62,723 nt of DNA. Source: Thalassotalea sp. 42_200_T64. Lineage in GTDB: Bacteria > Pseudomonadota > Gammaproteobacteria > Enterobacterales > Alteromonadaceae. Below are positions 23,942-32,482 of the stretch, in pieces. The stretch is taken from assembly GCA_002162925.1 (NCBI GenBank), contig MABC01000071.1, forward strand, positions 1 to 62,723. The letters run 5' to 3'. The stretch's first letter is position 1. Each line of letters begins with the position of its first letter. Position numbers and translations under genes: made by a program. Under the pieces are notes generated by a model. That model searched no databases and was not told the origin of the DNA. It saw only the letters and a program-made list of their open reading frames with translations.

Positions 23942-24025
23942 ATGAGAAATATCACAAATTTTACACTACAATCTTTGACAAGACTGACTTTGACCAGAAC
24001 AGACACTGAAGGGGCAAAATCATGA
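23942..24025 (+). CDS. Small ORF overlapping the trpE start
   Basis: A 27-codon frame starting MRNITNFTLQ, with AGGA nine bases before the ATG. Its TGA overlaps the trpE ATG as ATGA, the usual form of translational coupling. It is rich in Thr and contains no Trp. It could be a coupling ORF that delivers ribosomes to trpE; a chance frame cannot be excluded. Confidence 0.4.
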   Translation: MRNITNFTLQSLTRLTLTRTDTEGAKS

Positions 24026-25677
24026 GCCACGAAAACCTTCATCACCAGCAAGTGCTAACAGCAAGTTTAGGGGCGGTAAAAAGCCAGTTGTTAACGGCCC
24101 ATTATCAAGCCGATCCATTAGCACTGTATCGAACATTAAGTGCCAATACCAGTAATTCATTATTGCTAGAATCGGCAGAGATTTCAGACAAGCGAGCGTT
24201 AAAAAGCTTGCTATTGGCCGATACTGCAATAAAAATAGTGTGTAATGGCAATACCGTAAGCTTGTGTGCCAAATCCATTAACGGCGAGTCTGCCCTGGCC
24301 TACCTGCTACAGCAATTTTCCCAAGAACGTTATCAGCAGGCGGTAACTATTACTGAGCAAAACGAGACAAGACTAGCACTAACATTTCATCCGCAAAATG
24401 CTGAGCAAGATGAATTATCTAGGTTGTTAACGGTTAATCCGCTGCAGGTTCTTCGAGAACTGCAAGCGCTTAACACCGACGAGGAACATCCATTTGCGGT
24501 GTTTATCGGTGGCGCCTTTGCGTTTGATCTGATCGGCATTGCCGAACAACTGCCAGTAGTCGTAGACAGTGAAAATAGTTGCCCCGATTATGTCTATTAT
24601 CTGGCCGAAACATTAATCGTTATTGATCATCAACAACAAAGCACCGAAATACTGGCCAGTATCTTTTCTGGGCCAAAACAAGCAGAGGCAGAGCAACAAC
24701 TTGCCCAGCGTTTAATTGCCTTAGAGCAAATCTGTCAGCAGCAATTAGTCAGCAAAGCTATCGATTTACAACAACGCGTTGAGACTGAGATCCAGGTCAA
24801 TATTTCTGATCAGCAGTTTTGCCAGCAAGTCGAACAACTAAAAGAACACATTCGGGCCGGTGATATTTTTCAAGTGGTCCCTTCGCGTACGTTCGCCATT
24901 GATTGTAAAGACGATTTAGATGCCTATCAGGCATTGAAATTAACCAATCCCAGTCCTTACATGTTCTATTTAAAGGATGATGATTTTTCATTATTTGGCG
25001 CATCACCAGAATCGGCATTAAAATTTTCGGCCTGCAATCGACAAGTAGAGATTTACCCAATCGCCGGTACCAGGCCTAGAGGGTTTAATGAAGCCGGAAT
25101 ATATTCTGCCGATCTGGATGGTCGGATCGAGCTCGAACTGAGAAACGATGAGAAAGAAAAAGCTGAGCACTTAATGTTAGTCGATTTGGCACGTAACGAC
25201 ATTGCCCGGGTGTCAAAGGGAGGTACCCGCTACGTTGCCGAGTTGTTAAAAGTCGATAGATATTCGCATGTTATGCATTTAGTCTCACGCGTCATCGGTA
25301 CTTTGGCAGATAAATTGGACGCCTTACACGCGTATCAGGCGTGCATGAATATGGGTACCCTGTCCGGCGCGCCAAAAGTGAAAGCGACAGAGCTTATCCG
25401 CAATATTGAAGGCAAACGTCGTGGCAGTTATGGTGGTGCGGTTGGTTATATCACTGGCCAGGGCGACATGGATAGCTGTATCGTCATTCGCTCCGCCTTT
25501 GTCAAAAACAACGTAGCTTATATACAAGCAGGTGCCGGGGTAGTTTATGACTCTGATCCGCAAGCAGAAGCCGATGAAACCCGACAAAAAGCACAAGCGG
25601 TGATCACGGCGGTACAAATTGCCAATGCCAATTCCAATTCCAATTCTGCGGCAAAGGAGATGCATCATGACAGCTAA
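24022..25677 (+). CDS. trpE: Anthranilate synthase component I
   Basis: Chorismate-using subunit of anthranilate synthase, 551 residues. The feedback motif LLES (in [13 protein letters not shown], near residue 49) binds tryptophan. The catalytic half shows [28 protein letters not shown] and the [10 protein letters not shown] segment. AGGGG lies eight bases upstream. The C-terminus ends in an Asn/Ser stretch encoded by AATTCC repeats, a slippage-prone spot. It overlaps trpG by 11 bases, which keeps the two subunits in balance. Confidence 0.97.
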   Translation: MSHENLHHQQVLTASLGAVKSQLLTAHYQADPLALYRTLSANTSNSLLLESAEISDKRALKSLLLADTAIKIVCNGNTVSLCAKSINGESALAYLLQQFSQERYQQAVTITEQNETRLALTFHPQNAEQDELSRLLTVNPLQVLRELQALNTDEEHPFAVFIGGAFAFDLIGIAEQLPVVVDSENSCPDYVYYLAETLIVIDHQQQSTEILASIFSGPKQAEAEQQLAQRLIALEQICQQQLVSKAIDLQQRVETEIQVNISDQQFCQQVEQLKEHIRAGDIFQVVPSRTFAIDCKDDLDAYQALKLTNPSPYMFYLKDDDFSLFGASPESALKFSACNRQVEIYPIAGTRPRGFNEAGIYSADLDGRIELELRNDEKEKAEHLMLVDLARNDIARVSKGGTRYVAELLKVDRYSHVMHLVSRVIGTLADKLDALHAYQACMNMGTLSGAPKVKATELIRNIEGKRRGSYGGAVGYITGQGDMDSCIVIRSAFVKNNVAYIQAGAGVVYDSDPQAEADETRQKAQAVITAVQIANANSNSNSAAKEMHHDS

Positions 25678-26281
25678 CACCAACACCAAACTTTACATGT
25701 TAGATAACCTCGACTCATTTACCTATAACCTGGTGGATGAATTTAAAAGTTTGGGCTTTGAGCCAATAATCTATCGCAATACCGTTTCGGCTGAATTTAT
25801 TTTTAACAAAATGCAGCAAGAAACTGCGCCGGTGATCTTGGTATTGTCCCCCGGGCCGGGTGACCCAAGAAGCGCAGGCTGTTTAATGGAACTGATTGAA
25901 CTGAGTGTAGGCCACTACCCTATTTTTGGCATATGCTTAGGCCATCAGGCCTTGGTAGAACATTATGGCGGTAAGGTAGATAGAGCCGATGAAATCGTCC
26001 ACGGTAAAGCCTCACTAATTGAGCATGCTGGCTCAGGTCCATTTCAGAACTTACCTTCCCCTTTACCTGTAGCGCGTTATCACTCATTGGTGGCAACCAT
26101 AATGCCAGACGGTCTTGAATTGATAGCCCATTACCAGAACTTGCCGATGGCCATTGCCAACAAGGATGACAAGGTATTAGGTTTTCAGTTTCATCCAGAG
26201 TCGTTACTTACCTCAAAAGGCAGCTTGTTGATAAAGCAAAGTTTTGCCTATTTACTCGCTGCCGATAGTCAAGAGAATTAA
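25667..26281 (+). CDS. trpG: Anthranilate synthase component II (glutamine amidotransferase)
   Basis: A class I glutamine amidotransferase of 204 residues that supplies ammonia to TrpE. LDNLDSFTYNLVDEF opens the protein, the nucleophile cysteine lies in FGICLGHQAL (near residue 83), and the HPES triad motif is near 180. The start at 25667 is preferred over 25619 because AAAGGAG precedes it and the earlier start would add a Pro/Ile repeat made from the trpE tail. TrpG is separate from TrpD here, unlike the E. coli fusion. Confidence 0.95.
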   Translation: MTANTNTKLYMLDNLDSFTYNLVDEFKSLGFEPIIYRNTVSAEFIFNKMQQETAPVILVLSPGPGDPRSAGCLMELIELSVGHYPIFGICLGHQALVEHYGGKVDRADEIVHGKASLIEHAGSGPFQNLPSPLPVARYHSLVATIMPDGLELIAHYQNLPMAIANKDDKVLGFQFHPESLLTSKGSLLIKQSFAYLLAADSQEN

Positions 26282-26283
26282 AA

Positions 26284-27309
26284 ATGAAGCATTTATTACA
26301 ACAATTGATCGATGGTAAGGATTTAAGCCAAAGCCAAGCGGAAGATTTTTTCGGCAAAGTAGTGCAAGGCGAAATTGAACCGGCATTATTAGCCAGTGTG
26401 TTAACCGCGATGAAAATAAAAGGCGAAACTCCTGATGAGATCGCCGGCGCGGCGGTGGCAATAAGGAATGCAGCAAAGCCATTTCCGCCAACAGATGATT
26501 TGCTAGTCGATTGCGTTGGTACTGGCGGCGATGGCCACAGCACCATTAACATATCAACAACGGCAGCAATCGTTGCTGGTGCTTGTGGTCTAAAGGTTGC
26601 CAAACATGGTAACCGTAGCGTTTCGAGTAAATCTGGCTCAGCCGATTTACTCGAAGCCTTTGGCATTAACCTAATGATGTCGCCAGAAACGGCAGCAAAA
26701 AGTATTGCACAAAGTGGCGCTTGTTTTTTGTTTGCTCCTAATTATCACCTTGGCTTTAAACACGCAGCACCCGTTCGGGCGGCAATGGGCGTGAGAACCC
26801 TGTTTAATATTCTCGGACCACTGGTAAATCCAGCCGCGCCTAAGGTTATGTTATTAGGTGTTTATACGCCAGAGCTGTTGATGCCAATCGCCAAAGCATT
26901 ACAACTTACCGGTGTAGAACGTGCCTGGGTAGTACATGGCAGTGGTTTGGATGAAATCGCCATTCATGGCAGCAGCCAAATTATTGAAATTGATGGCGAT
27001 CGATTAATTGAAAAAACGTTAGTTCCTAAAGATTTTGGTTTAGCCACACATGCTCTCGATAGCATCAAAGGCGGTACACCTGAGCAAAATGCGGCGTACT
27101 CGCTAGCAATTTTACAAGGTGCCGGTGAACCCGCACATATTGATGCGGTAACGATAAACACTGCGGCATTATTATATTTAGCTGGAACTGCTGAAAACCT
27201 GATTGATGCCACAAAACAAGTGCAAATAGTGTTAAAATCAGGACAGGCAGCAGCAACGTTAAAAGCGATGGTTAAGATCAGTAATGAGGTTGAGAGTGGT
27301 AATGGGTAA
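26284..27309 (+). CDS. trpD: Anthranilate phosphoribosyltransferase
   Basis: TrpD, 341 residues, transfers phosphoribose to anthranilate. The phosphate-binding motif VGTGGDGHSTINIST (near residue 78) and the KHGNRSVSSKSGSADLLEA segment (near 106) are intact. It lies two bases after trpG and its end overlaps trpCF, so the genes are tightly coupled. Confidence 0.97.
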   Translation: MKHLLQQLIDGKDLSQSQAEDFFGKVVQGEIEPALLASVLTAMKIKGETPDEIAGAAVAIRNAAKPFPPTDDLLVDCVGTGGDGHSTINISTTAAIVAGACGLKVAKHGNRSVSSKSGSADLLEAFGINLMMSPETAAKSIAQSGACFLFAPNYHLGFKHAAPVRAAMGVRTLFNILGPLVNPAAPKVMLLGVYTPELLMPIAKALQLTGVERAWVVHGSGLDEIAIHGSSQIIEIDGDRLIEKTLVPKDFGLATHALDSIKGGTPEQNAAYSLAILQGAGEPAHIDAVTINTAALLYLAGTAENLIDATKQVQIVLKSGQAAATLKAMVKISNEVESGNG

Positions 27310-28708
27310 TTCGATGCAAAAAAATATTTTAGAGAAAATTGTCGCCGATAAACGCATTGAGGTGGCCAAGCTGAAGCAAGAAATGCCTTTAGCAAATTTT
27401 ATTGATGAGCTACAACCTACCAGTAAAGATATGTATAAAGCCCTTGCTGAGGAAAATGCCGGTTTTATTTTAGAATGTAAAAAAGCATCTCCGTCGAAGG
27501 GCTTGATTAGAGAAGTGTTTGATGTGGCTGACATTGCCGGTGTTTATAGTAAGTACGCCAGTGCCATTTCGGTACTCACTGATGCAAAATATTTTCAAGG
27601 CTGTCACGACTATTTAAAAACCGTCAGTGATACGGTGGACTGTCCGGTACTGAATAAAGATTTTTTTATCGATGAATATCAAATACATTTGGGCCGGTAT
27701 TATGGCGCCGATGCGATTTTATTGATGTTGAGTGTGTTATCCGATGATGAATATAATGCATTGGCGAAGGTAGCACAACGCTATAACATGGCGATTTTAA
27801 CGGAAGTATCGAACCATGTAGAAACCGAGAGAGCAATTGCTCTTGGTGCCAAATTAATTGGCATCAACAACCGAAATCTGCGCGATCTTTCCACCGACTT
27901 AACTCGCACCTTCGAATTAGCACCGATGATCCCGGATGATAGATTAATCATTTCTGAATCAGGGATTTATACCAATAAGCAAGTACGAGAATTAGCGCCT
28001 GCAGTAAACGGTTTCCTAGTCGGCAGTTCAGTCATGGCGAAAGAGGATATCGATCTTGCTTGTCGAGAATTGATCTATGGCAACAATAAAGTTTGCGGCT
28101 TAACTTCTGTTGCCGACATTGCTGCGGTGATTGAAGCAGGAGCCGTTTATGCTGGGTTAATTTTTGCCGAAAAATCTCCTCGCTATATCAGTTTTGAACA
28201 GGCAAGGCGGATAAAAGATGAAATTTTTGACTCGCCCATTGCCGGTATCAATTTTGTCGGTGTATTTAAAAATCAAAGCCTGAGTGAAGTTGCCAATATC
28301 GCCAATCACTTAGCGCTGGATGTAGTACAATTGCATGGTAGCGAATCTGATGGTTATATTGCTGAACTACGGGAACACTTATCTTCTCATTGCGCAATTG
28401 TGAAAGCGGTTAGTGTGAATGACAGCATTCCAACGTTTAGTGATGTCGCCGACAGTATTTTACTTGATGCCAAACAAGGTGGCAGTGGCATGGCCTTTAA
28501 CTGGCAATTGTTAGAGCAAAGTCAGCAAGACTTTAGCAAGGCAATGCTTGCTGGTGGCTTATCTGTAGATAATATTGCTACCGCACAACTCTTATGCAAC
28601 GACCTGGATTTATCCGGTCTGGATCTTAACTCTGGCGTTGAAAGCGCGCCGGGAGTAAAAGATCATCAAAAACTTAAACAAGCGTTCGCGCTTATCAGAC
28701 GTTATTAA
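27302..28708 (+). CDS. trpCF: Bifunctional indole-3-glycerol-phosphate synthase / phosphoribosylanthranilate isomerase
   Basis: Two fused TIM barrels in about 468 residues. The first (to about 250) is TrpC, with CKKASPSKGLI, VLTDAKYFQG and LIISESGI. The second is TrpF, with KVCGLTSVADI, VGVFKN, VQLHGSE and the closing GLDLNSGVESAPGVKD. The fusion is the usual form in enteric bacteria and relatives. The ATG at 27302 overlaps the trpD stop; a later ATG at 27314 is possible. Confidence 0.96.
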   Translation: MGNSMQKNILEKIVADKRIEVAKLKQEMPLANFIDELQPTSKDMYKALAEENAGFILECKKASPSKGLIREVFDVADIAGVYSKYASAISVLTDAKYFQGCHDYLKTVSDTVDCPVLNKDFFIDEYQIHLGRYYGADAILLMLSVLSDDEYNALAKVAQRYNMAILTEVSNHVETERAIALGAKLIGINNRNLRDLSTDLTRTFELAPMIPDDRLIISESGIYTNKQVRELAPAVNGFLVGSSVMAKEDIDLACRELIYGNNKVCGLTSVADIAAVIEAGAVYAGLIFAEKSPRYISFEQARRIKDEIFDSPIAGINFVGVFKNQSLSEVANIANHLALDVVQLHGSESDGYIAELREHLSSHCAIVKAVSVNDSIPTFSDVADSILLDAKQGGSGMAFNWQLLEQSQQDFSKAMLAGGLSVDNIATAQLLCNDLDLSGLDLNSGVESAPGVKDHQKLKQAFALIRRY

Positions 28709-28723
28709 CAAGGCAGTCGTATT

Positions 28724-29935
28724 ATGACTCAAACAACTCAACACACATTAGAACCCTATTTTGGCGAATTTGGTGGCATGTATGTCAGCGAATTATTGGT
28801 GCCAGCGTTAGAGCAATTAGAAGCGGCGTTTATCGACTCTCAGAGCGACGAAGCGTTTCAGGCTGAATTTGATAAACTGCTTCATTCATTTGCCGGCCGC
28901 CCTACCCCATTAACCTTATGTCGAAATATTGTCAAAAACCCGTTGGCGAAAATTTATTTAAAACGTGAAGACTTACTACACGGCGGAGCCCATAAAACCA
29001 ATCAGGTTCTGGGTCAGGCATTGCTGGCAAAGAAAATGGGCAAAACGGAAATCATCGCCGAAACCGGGGCCGGCCAGCACGGCGTCGCTACTGCGATTGC
29101 CTGTGCCCTGCTCGGATTAAAATGCCGTGTTTACATGGGTAAAGTAGATTGTGAACGCCAACAACCGAATGTTTTCAGAATGGAATTAATGGGCGCAGAA
29201 GTGATCCCGGTAACTGCAGGCTCTGGTACGTTAAAAGATGCAGTAAATGAAGCATTGCGCGATTGGTCGGCAAGTTATGACACCGCTCATTATTTATTAG
29301 GTACGGCTGCAGGTCCGCACCCATTCCCAACGATAGTTCGTGAATATCAAAAAATGATCGGCATTGAAGCCAAAGCTCAAATATTGGAAGAACAAGGCAG
29401 TCTACCGGATTACGTAGTCGCTTGTGTTGGTGGTGGCTCGAATGCCATTGGCATGTTCCATGATTTTATCAGTGATACTGAGGTTAAGTTAATTGGTGTA
29501 GAAGCTGGTGGTAAAGGCATAGATACCAAACAACACGGTGCAACGTTAGTTGCCGGTAGCAAAGGTATGCTACACGGTGCCTACACCTATATTATGCAAG
29601 ATAAATATGGCCAAATTGAAGAGTCATACTCAGTATCTGCGGGTCTTGATTACCCTGGCGTGGGCCCACAGCATTCGCTATTAAAAGAGATTGGTCGCGC
29701 GACTTATGTGGCGATTAATGATGATGAAGCCCTGGAGGCTTTTCAAACGCTGTCACGAACGGAAGGGATCATTCCAGCGCTCGAATCATCGCATGCGTTA
29801 GCCCATGCGCTAAAAATTGCCGAAGCAGCAACCGAAGAAACGGTAATTCTGGTGAATTTATCAGGCCGTGGCGATAAAGATTTAACCCATGTCCATAGCA
29901 TTTTAAGTGGCGAAAACTACCGGGAGAACAAATAA
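28724..29935 (+). CDS. trpB: Tryptophan synthase beta chain
   Basis: PLP enzyme of 403 residues that joins indole and serine. The PLP lysine is Lys91 in HGGAHKTNQ, the phosphate loop is [14 protein letters not shown], and TGAGQHG is present. It overlaps trpA by one base (TAATG), matching the alpha-beta channelled complex. Confidence 0.97.
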   Translation: MTQTTQHTLEPYFGEFGGMYVSELLVPALEQLEAAFIDSQSDEAFQAEFDKLLHSFAGRPTPLTLCRNIVKNPLAKIYLKREDLLHGGAHKTNQVLGQALLAKKMGKTEIIAETGAGQHGVATAIACALLGLKCRVYMGKVDCERQQPNVFRMELMGAEVIPVTAGSGTLKDAVNEALRDWSASYDTAHYLLGTAAGPHPFPTIVREYQKMIGIEAKAQILEEQGSLPDYVVACVGGGSNAIGMFHDFISDTEVKLIGVEAGGKGIDTKQHGATLVAGSKGMLHGAYTYIMQDKYGQIEESYSVSAGLDYPGVGPQHSLLKEIGRATYVAINDDEALEAFQTLSRTEGIIPALESSHALAHALKIAEAATEETVILVNLSGRGDKDLTHVHSILSGENYRENK

Positions 29936-30771
29936 TGTCGAGCACGATAACATCCTCAACAACTACTGCTGGGCAGCGTTACAATAAATGTTTTGAAAGG
30001 TTAGCTTCCAAGCAGCAAGGCGCATTCATCCCATTTGTGACCATTGGCGATCCCAATAAAGAGCAATCAATCAAGATCATCAAAGCCTTAATTGATAATG
30101 GTGCCGATGCCCTGGAATTAGGTATCCCGTTTTCTGATCCAAGCGCCGATGGTATTACCATTCAAATGGCGGCCAAACGTGCCCTGGATGCAAACATTAA
30201 TACGGATGTTTGCATTGAAATTCTAACAGAGATCAGGGCGTATAATAGCGACATTCCTATCGGCTTATTACTGTACGCCAATTTGGTTTTTGCTCGAGGC
30301 CTGAATAAATTTTATGGCGATATGAAAGCTGCGGGTGTCGACTCAGTATTGATTGCCGATGTGCCGATGCGCGAGAGTGAAAAATTTGAACAAGCGGCAC
30401 TAAAACATGATGTTGCGCCAATTTTTATCGCACCACCAAATGCATCAACTGACACCTTGAAAAAAGTTGCCGCCCACGGCCAAGGCTATACCTATGTGCT
30501 TAGCCGTGCTGGCGTTACCGGCACAGAAGTGAAAGCCAATATGCCCGGGGCTGAATTAATTAATACCTTGCGCCAATACGACGCCCCGGCACCAGTATTA
30601 GGTTTTGGCATTTCGAGTCCTAAACAAGTATCAGAAGCTATGGCTAATGGTGCTGAGGGTGCGATTAGTGGCAGTGCCGTAGTTAAAATTATTGAAACCA
30701 ATCTTAATGACGAAGCGAAAATGCTGTCTGAATTGGGTAAATTTGTTCGCGAAATGAAAGCGGCAAGCTAA
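29935..30771 (+). CDS. trpA: Tryptophan synthase alpha chain
   Basis: TIM-barrel subunit of 278 residues that splits indole-3-glycerol phosphate. The catalytic pair corresponds to Glu61 (in [10 protein letters not shown]) and Asp72. Loop 6 ([10 protein letters not shown]) is intact. It ends the biosynthetic set; no clear terminator is seen after it, and a DUF2897 gene follows. Confidence 0.97.
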   Translation: MSSTITSSTTTAGQRYNKCFERLASKQQGAFIPFVTIGDPNKEQSIKIIKALIDNGADALELGIPFSDPSADGITIQMAAKRALDANINTDVCIEILTEIRAYNSDIPIGLLLYANLVFARGLNKFYGDMKAAGVDSVLIADVPMRESEKFEQAALKHDVAPIFIAPPNASTDTLKKVAAHGQGYTYVLSRAGVTGTEVKANMPGAELINTLRQYDAPAPVLGFGISSPKQVSEAMANGAEGAISGSAVVKIIETNLNDEAKMLSELGKFVREMKAAS

Positions 30772-30829
30772 GGTAAAGAGCCTCTAGCAGCGGGCTGCGA
30801 GCTACTAGCAGCGAGTTGGGGACTGAAGG

Positions 30830-30864
30830 CCCGTAGCCCGTAGCCCGTAGCCCGTAGCCCGTAG
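30830..30864 (+). repeat. Five tandem CCCGTAG heptamers
   Basis: Five exact head-to-tail copies of a 7-bp unit between trpA and the DUF2897 gene. Just before them two CTAGCAGCG copies occur (30783 and 30804 areas). The array is slippage-prone and may vary between strains. Confidence 0.8.
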
Positions 30865-30887
30865 CATCAAATCATATAAGGCTAATC

Positions 30888-31049
30888 ATGACACTAACAA
30901 TCTGGTTAATTATCGCGACTGTGTTAATGTTCATTATTAGTGGCATTTATCTGATTTATAAAAGCGCGAAAAAGTTTAATTTATCGACACAGCAACTGGA
31001 AAAAATAAAGCAGCGAAACTGCGAACAAGATAAAAAAGACAAGGAATAA
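30888..31049 (+). CDS. DUF2897 family small membrane protein
   Basis: A protein of 53 residues starting MTLTIWLIIATVLMF. One membrane helix fills residues 3-24, followed by a basic, charged cytoplasmic tail ending KKDKE. It matches the DUF2897 family, found near trpA in Vibrio and Shewanella relatives. Function unknown. AAGG lies seven bases before the ATG. Confidence 0.75.
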   Translation: MTLTIWLIIATVLMFIISGIYLIYKSAKKFNLSTQQLEKIKQRNCEQDKKDKE

Positions 31050-31092
31050 ACTTCAGGGCTGAGCTCTATAGAACCACAGTGTGCTCGAGGAG

Positions 31093-31200
31093 ATCCCGTT
31101 CAAAAGCATAACGGGATGACGTGGTGTAAATAAACACTAACCGTTTATGTTTCCAATCTTTAAAAAATACGCCGTCATTCCAAACTTGTTTTGGAACCTC
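31093..31200. repeat. Intergenic palindromic segment between the DUF2897 gene and ppiC
   Basis: ATCCCGTT (31093-31100) pairs with AACGGGAT (31110-31117), and ATGACG (31116-31121) pairs with CGTCAT (31173-31178). This look, with CGTCATTCC at one side, is that of a dispersed intergenic palindrome. No gene is seen between 31050 and 31254. Confidence 0.45.
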
Positions 31201-31221
31201 CCTGCTTGACAGTGAGCCTTG

Positions 31222-31249
31222 AAAACTTAGCTCTTCGTTTCTCGTTTCT
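31222..31249 (+). repeat. Dispersed 28-bp repeat, copy 2
   Basis: Matches 15424-15451 at 25 of 28 positions in the same orientation. It abuts the 3' end of the ppiC gene. Confidence 0.5.
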
Positions 31250-31254
31250 CGCTC

Positions 31255-31533
31255 CTACGTCCTGTATAGCGTTTTTATAATATGATAGCCAAATTTGGTT
31301 TTGACTATGGTTGGCGTCAAAATTTCACCGCTAAACACAAATTTATCAAATTGAGCAACCATCTGACCTTTTTTAAATTCGCCAAGATCTCCGCCCTTTT
31401 TCCCGGAAGGACAAGTTGAATATTTTTTCGCTAACGTTTGAAACTTTGCCCCTTTGTTAAGCTGTTTCAAAATATCTTCAGCTTGTGTCTGATGCTTTAC
31501 TAAAATATGAAGTGCGTGTGCTGCTCTGGCCAT
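31255..31533 (-). CDS. ppiC: Parvulin-type peptidyl-prolyl cis-trans isomerase
   Basis: A single-domain parvulin of 92 residues, the size of E. coli PpiC. Family motifs are [10 protein letters not shown] at the start, [22 protein letters not shown] (split near residue 40-58) and the closing TKFGYHIIK. It is cytoplasmic with no signal peptide. It diverges from the carbonic anhydrase gene across a 20-bp perfect inverted repeat. Confidence 0.93.
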   Translation of the reverse strand: MARAAHALHILVKHQTQAEDILKQLNKGAKFQTLAKKYSTCPSGKKGGDLGEFKKGQMVAQFDKFVFSGEILTPTIVKTKFGYHIIKTLYRT

Positions 31534-31573
31534 TATCCATCCTTATAAGAAGGCAAAGTGATGTAACATCACT

Positions 31574-31623
31574 ATATACAAACCTTTGAAGTTGCTTTCA
31601 AGTAACTTCAAAGGTTTGTATAT
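31574..31623. promoter_or_regulatory. Perfect 20-bp inverted repeat between ppiC and can
   Basis: ATATACAAACCTTTGAAGTT (31574-31593) and its exact reverse complement (31604-31623) flank a 10-base centre. A second small hairpin, GTGATG/CATCAC (31559-31573), touches its left side. It lies between divergent start codons, where a terminator would be out of place, so an operator or a mobile palindrome is more likely. Confidence 0.55.
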
Positions 31624-31707
31624 TTTATCATGGAAAACTGCTTTACATAATCACTAGATTTAATGACAATACCTTTTAACATTCAGTTTAGTTGAGCAAC
31701 ATAACAT

Positions 31708-32307
31708 ATGGCGTCATTAGAGCATTTATTTGAAAATAATAAGGTGTGGTCAGAAAAAATTAAACAAGAGCAACCAGGTTTTTTTGACAAACTTGCCAAG
31801 CAACAATCACCTGAATATTTATGGATAGGCTGTTCAGATTCCAGAGTACCGGCGAACCAATTACTCGGCTTAGCCCCAGGTGAAATTTTTGTGCATCGAA
31901 ATATTGCCAATCAGGTAGTTCATACCGATCTAAATTGCCTCTCAGTGATACAATACGCCGTTGATGTTTTAAAAGTGAAGCATATCATCGTTTGTGGCCA
32001 TTTTGGCTGTGGTGGTGTGGCAGCTTCCCTTGATGACGAGCAACACGGCTTAATTGATAATTGGCTCCGCCATATCAATGACGTATACCGCTTTCATAAA
32101 GATGAATTGAATAAATTATCCGGACAAGAGCTAACCGATAGACTATGTGAGCTAAATGTCGTCGAACAGGTTGCCAATATTGCCAATACCACGACATTAA
32201 TCAAAGCCTGGAAAACAGGCCAGACAGTGACGATTCATGGCTTTGTTTATAATTTACATGATGGCGTGTTGAAAGATTTGAATGTGAGTATAGATGAGAG
32301 ACCATAG
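31708..32307 (+). CDS. can: Beta-class carbonic anhydrase
   Basis: Zinc enzyme of 199 residues that interconverts CO2 and bicarbonate. All ligands are present and at the E. coli Can numbers: Cys42 and Asp44 in GCSDSR, His98 and Cys101 in GHFGCGG. The C-terminus is about 20 residues shorter than in E. coli. The ATG at 31708 has no strong ribosome site, but the N-terminus aligns with family members. A terminator follows. Confidence 0.93.
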   Translation: MASLEHLFENNKVWSEKIKQEQPGFFDKLAKQQSPEYLWIGCSDSRVPANQLLGLAPGEIFVHRNIANQVVHTDLNCLSVIQYAVDVLKVKHIIVCGHFGCGGVAASLDDEQHGLIDNWLRHINDVYRFHKDELNKLSGQELTDRLCELNVVEQVANIANTTTLIKAWKTGQTVTIHGFVYNLHDGVLKDLNVSIDERP

Positions 32308-32347
32308 GTTTCGTTTATCGCTACGCGAAAAACTGTAGAAACCAAAC

Positions 32348-32374
32348 AAAAAGGAGCTGCTAGCTCCTTTTTTG
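32348..32374 (+). terminator. Terminator of can
   Basis: AAAAAGGAGC and GCTCCTTTTTT arms with a TGCTA loop, ending in a T run on the plus strand. Confidence 0.8.
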
Positions 32375-32433
32375 TCGATTACACTTGATATGTTATCAAA
32401 GCACGTTTTGTTAGGTGAGCTTTAAACACACAT

Positions 32434-32459
32434 AAAAAACCAGCTTTCGCTGGTTTTTT
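32434..32459. terminator. Bidirectional terminator between can and the TonB operon
   Basis: AAAAAACCAGC and GCTGGTTTTTT arms flank a TTTC loop; the A and T runs at both sides allow it to work in either direction. It lies 24 bases past the TPR gene stop. Confidence 0.8.
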
Positions 32460-32482
32460 ATTGATGCTATAAAAGCGAAAGA

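Noticed and set aside
30830..30864. Possible CRISPR-like array
   Set aside because: The units are 7 bp with no spacers. No CRISPR repeat-spacer pattern or cas gene was seen anywhere in the window.
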